A DNA stretch of 49,085 nt from Candidatus Levyibacteriota bacterium (lineage in GTDB: Bacteria > Patescibacteriota > Microgenomatia > Levybacterales > UBA12049): NCBI GenBank assembly GCA_027459725.1, contig DAIDHK010000010.1:1-49085 (forward strand). Reading direction: 5' to 3'. Below the pieces are notes generated by a model, which was given only the letters and a program-made list of their open reading frames with translations, searched no databases and had not been told where the DNA came from. The position numbers and the translations under genes were made by a program. Below, piece after piece: positions 34,931-42,243 of this stretch. Numbering within the stretch: the first letter of the stretch is position 1; every line of letters begins with the position of its first letter.

Positions 34931-35887
34931 ATGGGAAAGAGAAAAATACTCGTTACAGGTGCGTTTGGTTTAGTAGGTACTGATTTAGTATCAGAACTTC
35001 GTAAGAAATACTCTGCCAAAGACATTGTTGTTACCGCTCATAATACTATCCGGGATGGTTTTGATGTAATCGTTGAACATGGAGATGTCACTGATGAAAA
35101 TTTTCTTGAGAAAATAATCAAAAAACATCAAATTACAGATGTTTATCATCTCGCAGGACTATTATCAGTTGGTAGTGAAAAAGATCCTCAATTAGCCTGG
35201 AGAATTAATCTGGGAGGATTGAAAACTGTACTAGATCTGGCTGTAAAATATAAAGTTAAAGTATTCTGGCCAAGCTCAATTGCGGCATTTGGACCAACAA
35301 CACCTAAAGAAAATACACCACAACATACTGTTCTGGAACCAACAACGATGTATGGCGTAAATAAAGTTTCTGGAGAACTTCTGTGTCAATACTATAATTT
35401 ACGATATGGTCTAGATGTAAGGAGCTTGCGCTACCCAGGTTTAATAGCATATAAAGCACCTCCAGGAGACGGTACTACAGAATACTCTGTACATATTTTT
35501 TATGCAGCATTAAAAGATAAAAAATATACATGTTTTCTTGACAAAAACTCACGACTACCAATGATGTTTATTGACGATGCAATCAAGGGAACACTACAAC
35601 TAATGGCTGCACCACCGGAAAAAATTACTATTCGTACTAGTTACAATTTCGCTGCCATAAATTTCACTCCAGAAGAGTTAGTCGCAGAAATAAAAAAGAA
35701 TATGCCGGAGTTTACATGCGAATATAAACCTGACCATCGACAGAAAATTGCTGACTCCTGGCCCAAATCTTTGGATGATTCACAAGCTAAAAAAGATTGG
35801 GACTGGAAACCTGAGTATGATTTATCTAAAATGACTAAAGTAATGTTGAAGGAAGTGAGTAAAAAACTAAGATCTGGCAGTAAATAA
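34931..35887 (+). CDS. L-threonine 3-dehydrogenase, epimerase-like SDR type
   Basis: This extended SDR of 318 residues has the NAD loop TGAFGLVG at 9-16 and the catalytic Tyr/Lys in YGVNK near 145. 'LSVGSEKDPQLAWRINLGGL', 'WPSSIAAFGPTTP' and 'RYPGLIAYKAPPGDGTTEY' are signatures of the epimerase-like threonine dehydrogenases. It oxidises threonine to 2-amino-3-ketobutyrate. The kbl gene follows by 6 bases, which strongly supports this role over UDP-sugar epimerase. Confidence 0.88.
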   Translation: MGKRKILVTGAFGLVGTDLVSELRKKYSAKDIVVTAHNTIRDGFDVIVEHGDVTDENFLEKIIKKHQITDVYHLAGLLSVGSEKDPQLAWRINLGGLKTVLDLAVKYKVKVFWPSSIAAFGPTTPKENTPQHTVLEPTTMYGVNKVSGELLCQYYNLRYGLDVRSLRYPGLIAYKAPPGDGTTEYSVHIFYAALKDKKYTCFLDKNSRLPMMFIDDAIKGTLQLMAAPPEKITIRTSYNFAAINFTPEELVAEIKKNMPEFTCEYKPDHRQKIADSWPKSLDDSQAKKDWDWKPEYDLSKMTKVMLKEVSKKLRSGSK

Positions 35888-35893
35888 AACATT

Positions 35894-37147
35894 ATGAATA
35901 AGAACTTTAAACAGATACTATTGAGTGAGATCAAACGCATAGACACTGTCGGCAGTACAAAACGTGACGAGGTTATCATTGATGGTTTTACTAGAGAAGC
36001 TTCACCCAAAGCACTCATAAAAAATAAAAAATATCTTGTATTTAATTCCAATGATTATCTGGGCCTCAGATTTAATAAAGATGTTATTATTGCTGAGCAT
36101 AAAGCCTCTGATAAGTTTGGTGCTGGCCCAGGAGCTGTAAGATTCATTTCTGGAACATTAAAGATATATAAAGAACTTGAAGCTGCCATTGCCAAATTTC
36201 ATGATCGTGAGGAGGCTATGGTCTTTTCTTCTGCGTTCGCAACTAACGTTGCAGTAATGTCTTGCTTACTTAAAGCTCAGAGCAAAGACTCATTGCTTTC
36301 CAATGAAGTTTGCGTAATTTCTGATACTTTGAACCACCGCAGTATCATTGATGGTATCAGGGCGGCTAGTATTGAGAAAGATCAAAAATTTATCTACAAA
36401 CATTTGGACTTTGACGATTTAAGAAAAGTACTTATGGAAAATCAGACAAAATTTAAGCGTGCTGTAGTGGTAACAGATGGAATTTTTAGCATGATTGGTG
36501 AACATACGGATATCAACAAACTCAAAACAATTTGTCAGAAATTTGATAAGGAGTATGAACAAGGGGTCTTTCTGGTAGTTGATGACAGCCATGGAGTCGG
36601 CTCTTATGGAGCAACCGGACGGGGTTGTGAAGAAAAAAGTCATGGCATTGCTGATGCACTGGTGGGCACTTTTGGTAAAGCTTTCGGTAGTGATGGGGGT
36701 TATGTAGTGGGTGACAAAGTATTCATTGATTATCTAAGAGAATCAGCAGCTACTTACATATATTCCAACTCTATCTCCCCTTCTGTCGCCGGAGCAGCTT
36801 TGCAGTCAGTTAAGATTGTCTCATCTACTAAAGGTAAGACCTTATTTAAAAAATTGCAGGATAATATGCAGTATCTTAAACAGCAAATGGTTAAAGCTGG
36901 ACTACAATTTGCCGCAGAATCTGATCATCCTATTCAGCCTCTTCTTGTGGGAGACACAATGAAAGCCAAGCAGTTAAAAGATATGCTGTTTAAACAAGGA
37001 ATTATAGTCACCAATATTACTTACCCAGTTGTACCTAAGGGTAAAGACGAAATTCGCATTCAGATTAATGCTTCACATACAAGAAAAGATATAGATCAGC
37101 TTGTTAAATGTTCTGCTAAGTCCGCCAAACAGTTAGGTATTATCTAA
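35894..37147 (+). CDS. kbl: 2-amino-3-ketobutyrate CoA ligase (glycine C-acetyltransferase)
   Basis: This is an alpha-oxoamine synthase with PLP. 'NSNDYLGLRFNKDV', 'GAGPGAVRFISGT', 'VDDSHGVGSYGATGRG' and the PLP-Lys motif GTFGKAFGSDGG near 255 are visible. It splits 2-amino-3-ketobutyrate with CoA into glycine and acetyl-CoA. The length of 417 is slightly above the usual 398. Directly downstream of the threonine dehydrogenase, it completes the pathway. 8-amino-7-oxononanoate synthase (bioF) is a related alternative made unlikely by the context. Confidence 0.9.
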   Translation: MNKNFKQILLSEIKRIDTVGSTKRDEVIIDGFTREASPKALIKNKKYLVFNSNDYLGLRFNKDVIIAEHKASDKFGAGPGAVRFISGTLKIYKELEAAIAKFHDREEAMVFSSAFATNVAVMSCLLKAQSKDSLLSNEVCVISDTLNHRSIIDGIRAASIEKDQKFIYKHLDFDDLRKVLMENQTKFKRAVVVTDGIFSMIGEHTDINKLKTICQKFDKEYEQGVFLVVDDSHGVGSYGATGRGCEEKSHGIADALVGTFGKAFGSDGGYVVGDKVFIDYLRESAATYIYSNSISPSVAGAALQSVKIVSSTKGKTLFKKLQDNMQYLKQQMVKAGLQFAAESDHPIQPLLVGDTMKAKQLKDMLFKQGIIVTNITYPVVPKGKDEIRIQINASHTRKDIDQLVKCSAKSAKQLGII

Positions 37148-37154
37148 AAATTAG

Positions 37155-37187
37155 GTTTAATTAAACACTGATATTTAAAATATTCAG
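37155..37187. repeat. AT-rich inverted repeats between convergent genes
   Basis: GTTTAATTAAAC (37155-37166) is a perfect palindrome. A second imperfect repeat beginning CTGATATTT and ending ATATTCAG (37168-37187) follows. They lie between the ends of kbl and the DUF4342 gene and may help termination, but have no clear T-run. Confidence 0.25.
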
Positions 37188-37197
37188 ATAATTACAC

Positions 37198-37443
37198 TTA
37201 GCTTCTTTCCACTGATATAGTACACTCTGTTAATAGAGCAGCTACTGCACCAACAGCTGCCAGTGCGGGGGCTAAAACAGCTCCTACTATTCCTACAGTC
37301 AATGGAATGACAATAATTTCCTTACCAGCTTTATCTTTAATAGTAATCCTGCGCACATTTCCCTCAGAGATCAATTCCTTAACTTTCTTCAATAAATTTT
37401 CACCTTCGACTTTAAATGATTCTTCGTGTTTTACTTTTATCAT
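37198..37443 (-). CDS. DUF4342 small protein
   Basis: This 81-residue protein has an N-terminal charged helix ('FKVEGENLLKKVKELISEGNVRRITIKDKAG'). A hydrophobic segment 'IPLTVGIVGAVLAPALAAVGAVAALLTECTISVER' follows. This matches DUF4342, of unknown function. It starts 4 bases after the Crp/Fnr gene and is probably co-transcribed with it. Confidence 0.85.
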   Translation of the reverse strand: MIKVKHEESFKVEGENLLKKVKELISEGNVRRITIKDKAGKEIIVIPLTVGIVGAVLAPALAAVGAVAALLTECTISVERS

Positions 37444-37447
37444 AGTA

Positions 37448-38110
37448 TTATTTCATTTGCTCATAGTGCACATATAACTCCTGATCAAGCTTATCCAGAT
37501 TAATATTCATTATATGTTTTTTTTCATAATGTATAAAGCCCTGATTCTCTAGCGCCTGACATTCTCGGCTTACGGTTTCACGCGTAAGATTAATCGAGCT
37601 TGCGATATCGGAATGTGTAAGAGAAATAGGCAATTTTACCTTACCATCTCCTGTTTTTATACCTATCCTTTTGCCCAAAAGCAATAATCGATCAATCAAG
37701 CGTAACCGGGCATTGTTAAATTCTAAATTATCAACACGGGATATATAGATTGAGAACATCTTCATCACCATATTCAAAAATTCTAAACTAGCTTTATGAT
37801 TAGAATTAATAAATGAAACAAAATCTTTTCTGGGTAAGCGATATACTTCAACAGGGGTTATGGCTTTATAGAAAGAGCTGTTATCCCTTTGCATCCACGC
37901 CCATCGTACTGGAAATATTTCACCTGGTTTATAGATAAGAAACAAATGTTCATTACCATCTTTAGTGATATTATAAGCTTTAACGTATCCTCTGGAGATA
38001 TAATAAACGCCATCTGGATTCTGCCCCGCGTTTAAAATTGTTTCAGCTTTAGCATATTTTATCTTTTTTCCACTTCTGAAAAATTCAGCAATCGCAGTTG
38101 AAATTATCAT
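37448..38110 (-). CDS. Crp/Fnr family transcription regulator
   Basis: The cyclic-nucleotide-binding-like beta barrel occupies residues 10-120. The C-terminal winged helix carries 'LTHSDIASSINLTRETVSRECQALENQGFI'. The recognition helix RETVSR combines the CRP Arg (RETVGR) with the FNR Ser-Arg, compatible with TGTGA-type half sites. There are no N-terminal cysteines for an iron-sulfur cluster, and the cAMP pocket signature (GE...RxA) is not evident, so the signal is unknown. A TGTGA-N6-TCACA site precedes sufS in this window and is a candidate target. Confidence 0.88.
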   Translation of the reverse strand: MIISTAIAEFFRSGKKIKYAKAETILNAGQNPDGVYYISRGYVKAYNITKDGNEHLFLIYKPGEIFPVRWAWMQRDNSSFYKAITPVEVYRLPRKDFVSFINSNHKASLEFLNMVMKMFSIYISRVDNLEFNNARLRLIDRLLLLGKRIGIKTGDGKVKLPISLTHSDIASSINLTRETVSRECQALENQGFIHYEKKHIMNINLDKLDQELYVHYEQMK

Positions 38111-38197
38111 ATAGTCTATGTATTAGCACTTGTATTATACCACTATCATTATATTTAGAGGCTGAGCTGACTTTAAAGCTTAGATAGAAAAAGAAAC

Positions 38198-39007
38198 CTA
38201 CCTCAAAAAGATTTTAGTTAAATAATTAAAGAACTCACTTACATCAACTGGCGAAACCTGCATGTTTGGCATTTTATTTTGCAAAAGTTGGCTTATTTTA
38301 TACCCTACAAGAGGATAAAATACACCATGTGGCATCCTTATAGTTTTATCTAACCTTACAATCCCAACTTTCGTTTTATAATCAATCTTATTTTCTCCAT
38401 CAAACGCGTTATTGTATTCTGTTCCAATCGAATAATTTCTTACTTGCTCATCTTGCATATTTTCAGCTTTAACGGGATTTACAGACTTATATAACGACCC
38501 AATTATATTGTTAGTAAGCGCCAGAATCAGGTTTATATTACGATTTGCAAAATTTGCCAAGAAAACATCTGCTTCTGCCTGCCGACTGGCAGCTAACTGC
38601 TCTGTGGAAAAAGCTGCACTCTGAGCATCATTACTCATCAGATTAAATCCTATTTGCTCATTAAAACTTGTATTTTTCCACAGGTTATTTAAATCATCAA
38701 CATCCAAATTGACAGCCAGGGGTATACGAAAAGCATTCGTATTAACATATGGAGGATAGACATCTATCTCCCTAAAATCTAACATTCTTCTTAGTTTGTG
38801 GGAATCAGCAACTAGATAACCAAAGAGTGGTGCAGATCCTGACCCGGGATCAAAATGTGCTAAATATGTAGTTCTTGTATGTTTAAGACCATCAATCCCC
38901 GGTTCATGCCTCTCATTTAACATGGCCTTACCCCACATACCCACTTGCCACTTTATATTTTCAGGTATAACTATATTTGATGATGGGCTTTCCTTAGATC
39001 TTGGCAT
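38198..39007 (-). CDS. Unknown 269-residue protein
   Basis: I do not recognise a family. The protein is soluble with no signal peptide. It contains 'TRTTYLAHFDPGSGSAPLFGYLVADSH' and an Asn/Gln-rich helical middle. It stands alone between the Crp/Fnr gene and hflX. A TATAAT box lies about 28 bases upstream of its ATG. Confidence 0.65.
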   Translation of the reverse strand: MPRSKESPSSNIVIPENIKWQVGMWGKAMLNERHEPGIDGLKHTRTTYLAHFDPGSGSAPLFGYLVADSHKLRRMLDFREIDVYPPYVNTNAFRIPLAVNLDVDDLNNLWKNTSFNEQIGFNLMSNDAQSAAFSTEQLAASRQAEADVFLANFANRNINLILALTNNIIGSLYKSVNPVKAENMQDEQVRNYSIGTEYNNAFDGENKIDYKTKVGIVRLDKTIRMPHGVFYPLVGYKISQLLQNKMPNMQVSPVDVSEFFNYLTKIFLR

Positions 39008-39165
39008 ATTAAATACAAGGCATAACTAGCTTAGAATTATACTACAAGACTAATTATTTTACCATCTTATACTCTTTTATATTGGATTTTTATAAATAAC
39101 TTTTACTATGGGTGTATTTTTAGATTATGTTCTTTTACTAATGTAATTTATAAATGTATTTTTTT

Positions 39166-40293
39166 TTAGCCTTTGACCCCAGATAATAAGCGATGCTTAA
39201 TACGCTCTTTGACTCCCTCCACTCCTTCACCATTTTTAACTGATATCAAAATAGGCGAAAAGCGAGCATATTTTTCTAAAATTTCATGTTCATTTAAGTT
39301 TTTGACTAGATCGACTTTGTTAAATATATAAATCACATCGTCTATATTTCTGCCTAATTCACGCAAAATTTCATTCACTACTGAAATCTTGGCCTCCATC
39401 TCAGGATCAGACACATCAATGACATGCAACAAAACATCAGCATGTACTGATTCTAGCAGTGTCGATTTAAAAGCACTTATCAGTAGTGGCGGCAAATCAC
39501 GAATAAAACCAATCGTATCAGTAATCAACACTTCGGAGTGTAAATCTTCAAGATAAACCTTACCCACACTACTATCCAAAGTAGCAAATAACTCATTTTT
39601 AGTCAGATTATGTTTTCCAGTCAGTAGATTAAACAGTGAGCTTTTACCGGCGTTAGTATATCCAACAATTGAAACGGTTTTAAATCCTGCGCGTTTTCTT
39701 TGCTCCAATTGCACTTCTCGAGTCTGAGATATTTTTTCCAACTGTCTTTGTACTCTTTTTTTCTGATCACGCCAGTGCCTCTTCATCAGCTCAGTATTTG
39801 TTTCTCCTACTCCCCTGGTTCCTACACCACCCCCCTGTCTGGACATGATAAATCCCATACCATAGATACGAGGTCCCATATAGTTCATACGGGCAAGTTC
39901 AATCTGCAGCTTGGCTTCTTGCGTAGTAGCATGTAAATCAAAAATTTGTAATATAAGATCTACTCTATCCCAGACTTCGATAGTAGGTTTTACTTTCTGT
40001 AACTGAGTCTTTAATGCATGTACCTGACGTGGCTTCACCATTGCGTTAAGTACCACCACATCAATATTGTGTTGTAAAACTTTTTCTGCTACTTCATCTA
40101 TCTTCCCTTTACCAATATATGTTGCGTTATTCGGCTGGTCTAGTTTTTGTATGATACGGTCTGGAATATCCGCATCCAAGGTGTGTATTAATGATTCTAA
40201 TTCTTCTCCTATATTAATAGCTTTCTCTTTTTCCAAACGAGGATCAATAACATGTACAGGTAATACTCTTAACTTGCCGTTTATTTTAAACAT
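39166..40293 (-). CDS. hflX: GTPase HflX
   Basis: HflX is a ribosome-associated GTPase involved in rescue and splitting of stalled ribosomes. The N-terminal domain has 'GKGKIDEVAEKV' and 'ELARMNYMGPRIYGMG', then the Gly-rich linker GGGVGTRGVGE. The GTPase domain has G1 GYTNAGKSSL, G3 DTIGF and G4 NKVD. The length of 375 is at the short end of normal. TATAAT lies 7 bases before ATG. Confidence 0.93.
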   Translation of the reverse strand: MFKINGKLRVLPVHVIDPRLEKEKAINIGEELESLIHTLDADIPDRIIQKLDQPNNATYIGKGKIDEVAEKVLQHNIDVVVLNAMVKPRQVHALKTQLQKVKPTIEVWDRVDLILQIFDLHATTQEAKLQIELARMNYMGPRIYGMGFIMSRQGGGVGTRGVGETNTELMKRHWRDQKKRVQRQLEKISQTREVQLEQRKRAGFKTVSIVGYTNAGKSSLFNLLTGKHNLTKNELFATLDSSVGKVYLEDLHSEVLITDTIGFIRDLPPLLISAFKSTLLESVHADVLLHVIDVSDPEMEAKISVVNEILRELGRNIDDVIYIFNKVDLVKNLNEHEILEKYARFSPILISVKNGEGVEGVKERIKHRLLSGVKG

Positions 40294-40618
40294 CTAACAT
40301 ATTATATACCCACTGTCCATATTCACATAGCTTTATAAGTTCTAGATGTTCTATATTAAAAATATATTTACTAAAGTATTAATGTAAGCATAGGGTGTAT
40401 ATACGTCTTATTCGTTTCTGCTCTATTGGTTTTTCTAGATTATCGGTATATTTCCTCTTATTCTTGTGGCTCAATAGAACATTGCACACTCATTTGTGGC
40501 TTATGATACAAAAACGCAATTAAGATCACGCGTACTGTCATTTTATTGAGAATGCAATGGCTCTCTGTTTATACCTTATCATCTAGTCTTTTTACTCTTT
40601 ATCTTGTATAATTCCAAA
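40294..40618. other. 325-base intergenic region, mostly unexplained
   Basis: The right end holds the TATAAT box (40607-40612) of the next gene; the left end holds that of hflX (40301-40306). Between them is a protein-like 27-codon frame on the minus strand (40541-40458). The word TTGTGGCT occurs twice 27 bases apart. No known RNA family or repeat is recognised. Confidence 0.3.
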
Positions 40619-40993
40619 ATGCGAAAAGAATCATTTTCTGAAACTCAAAGGAAATTTAATCTCTTAGTAAAACAAATTCCTACCAAGGATTTACGTGCTG
40701 TAACAAATGAAGAGCTAAGGATAAAAAACCAAGTTATAAAGCAAGCAGAAATGAATCAGGCTATTGAGGTATTCCGATCTAATCTACCCACAAAGTCTCA
40801 TAAAAGCAATCTACGACTCGCCGGAAGAGATTTAGCAATAAAAACTGGAGTTGGAGCAGTCATCATCACAGGAATGGATGTTATGTATAGTAAAATAGGA
40901 ATTAATAATGCATGGGAGCAAATTGGTATAAATATCCCCATTCTTATACCAGCTATTGTAGCATTGGACTCTAAATTAAGAAGACGCAGATAA
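40619..40993 (+). CDS. Small membrane protein of unknown function
   Basis: This 124-residue protein has a charged helical N-terminal half and two hydrophobic segments (about 71-88 and 95-115), and ends KLRRRR. The family is not recognised. ATG at 40619 is chosen because TATAAT ends 6 bases before it; an in-frame TTG at 40604 lies upstream of the -10 box and cannot be translated from this promoter. Confidence 0.65.
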   Translation: MRKESFSETQRKFNLLVKQIPTKDLRAVTNEELRIKNQVIKQAEMNQAIEVFRSNLPTKSHKSNLRLAGRDLAIKTGVGAVIITGMDVMYSKIGINNAWEQIGINIPILIPAIVALDSKLRRRR

Positions 40994-41190
40994 TTTGTTG
41001 TACTTACAAACAATGATTAATTAATTTAGTGGTTAATTAATACTTACCTATATAAGCTTACACTTCTCACTTAACTTATACCCGTCAAAGTAATTACTCT
41101 TTACTAAGTAAGAGATATATAAATATAAAAAAGGATTAAATCTCCTATTATTTGTTTTAGACAATATAACTGATAAGATGTCACTACCAC

Positions 41191-42135
41191 ATGAAATATT
41201 TTAAACTTCTGCTTATATTACTAATACTCACAGCAATCCAAATTATACTTATCCCACCGACCCAATCATTTGCCCATTTAGGCTGTTGCTCCTATCATGG
41301 CGGTGTAAGAAGTGATGGATGCGGATGTAACGATGGAACTCCCCTATCTAGCACCTGCTCACCCTACTATACCTGTGCTCAAACGCAGCCTACTATCACT
41401 ACAACAACCAACATAAATACAAATAGCTACTCCACTCCTGCACCGACCTCTACACCCACATCCACCAATCAAATCTCCCCCAAACAATCTCTACTAGGCA
41501 AAAGCACCTCTACCCCAACTCTATCTTTTAGACCCACTTCCCCCATCCAACAATCATTAAAACATACACCAACCCCTCTCCCCAAAACTTCTTTTAACTT
41601 TTTCTCCTGGCTGTTCTCCCTCTTTTTCTCCCCAACTCAAAAAGATACTATCTTCACCTCCTCCTCTCAAACAAATGCCGGTCACACACAACCAAACAGC
41701 AACTGTAAGGACCATCTTATTAACCCATCAGATCCCCAGTCTTATCTCCCCGACTCAAACTGTACACCAGGAGTTATCAACCCTAACGTTACACAGGAAA
41801 ATATTGGCTCAACTATCTGTAGGTCTGGCTACACAGCCACCATTCGCCCGAGCGTCTCATATACGGACAAACTAAAAGTAGAACAAATCAAACAATATGG
41901 ATATACAGATACCAACACAAGAGACTATGAAGAAGATCACCTTATTTCCCTTGAGCTAGGCGGCAGTCCCACAGATCCTAAAAACCTCTGGCCAGAACCA
42001 CACGGCTCCCCTAATGAAAAAGATAGTGTAGAAAACTACCTTAGAAAACAAGTCTGTTCACACCAACTAACTCTTTCCCAAGCCCAAAAAGAAATCTCAC
42101 AAAACTGGTACACAGTATACCAATTTATAAAATAA
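41191..42135 (+). CDS. Secreted Cys-rich protein with C-terminal HNH-type nuclease domain
   Basis: A signal peptide (to about residue 27) is followed by a Cys/His-rich module (HLGCCSYHGGVRSDGCGCND). A long Thr/Pro/Ser linker runs from about 65 to 165, and the C-terminal domain from about 170. The latter has 'YEEDHLISLELGGSPTDPKN' near 245-262 and 'KDSVENYLRKQVC', matching a family of small extracellular HNH/His-Me endonucleases. It could degrade external DNA or RNA for nutrient uptake or defence. The linker is unusually C-rich compared with neighbours. The catalytic role is inferred from the DH motif. Confidence 0.75.
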   Translation: MKYFKLLLILLILTAIQIILIPPTQSFAHLGCCSYHGGVRSDGCGCNDGTPLSSTCSPYYTCAQTQPTITTTTNINTNSYSTPAPTSTPTSTNQISPKQSLLGKSTSTPTLSFRPTSPIQQSLKHTPTPLPKTSFNFFSWLFSLFFSPTQKDTIFTSSSQTNAGHTQPNSNCKDHLINPSDPQSYLPDSNCTPGVINPNVTQENIGSTICRSGYTATIRPSVSYTDKLKVEQIKQYGYTDTNTRDYEEDHLISLELGGSPTDPKNLWPEPHGSPNEKDSVENYLRKQVCSHQLTLSQAQKEISQNWYTVYQFIK

Positions 42136-42183
42136 CTCCCATGATTAGATAGGTCGATATACACTAACAATAGTTAAATACAC

Positions 42184-42223
42184 AAAAAAATAGTCCCACA
42201 CTTAATAAGTGCAGGACTATTTT
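42184..42223. terminator. Bidirectional terminator
   Basis: A 15-base stem (42189-42203 with 42207-42221, two internal mismatches) is flanked by A7 on the left and T4 on the right. Outer CACAAA and TTTGTG can extend the pairing. It lies between the ends of the convergent nuclease and beta-helix genes and can serve both. Confidence 0.85.
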
Positions 42224-42243
42224 AAGTTTGTGGATTTAAATGC

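Noticed and set aside
40604-40618. TTG-started N-terminal extension (MYNSK) of the 124-residue protein
   Set aside because: The extension contains the TATAAT box itself; ATG at 40619 lies 6 bases after it.
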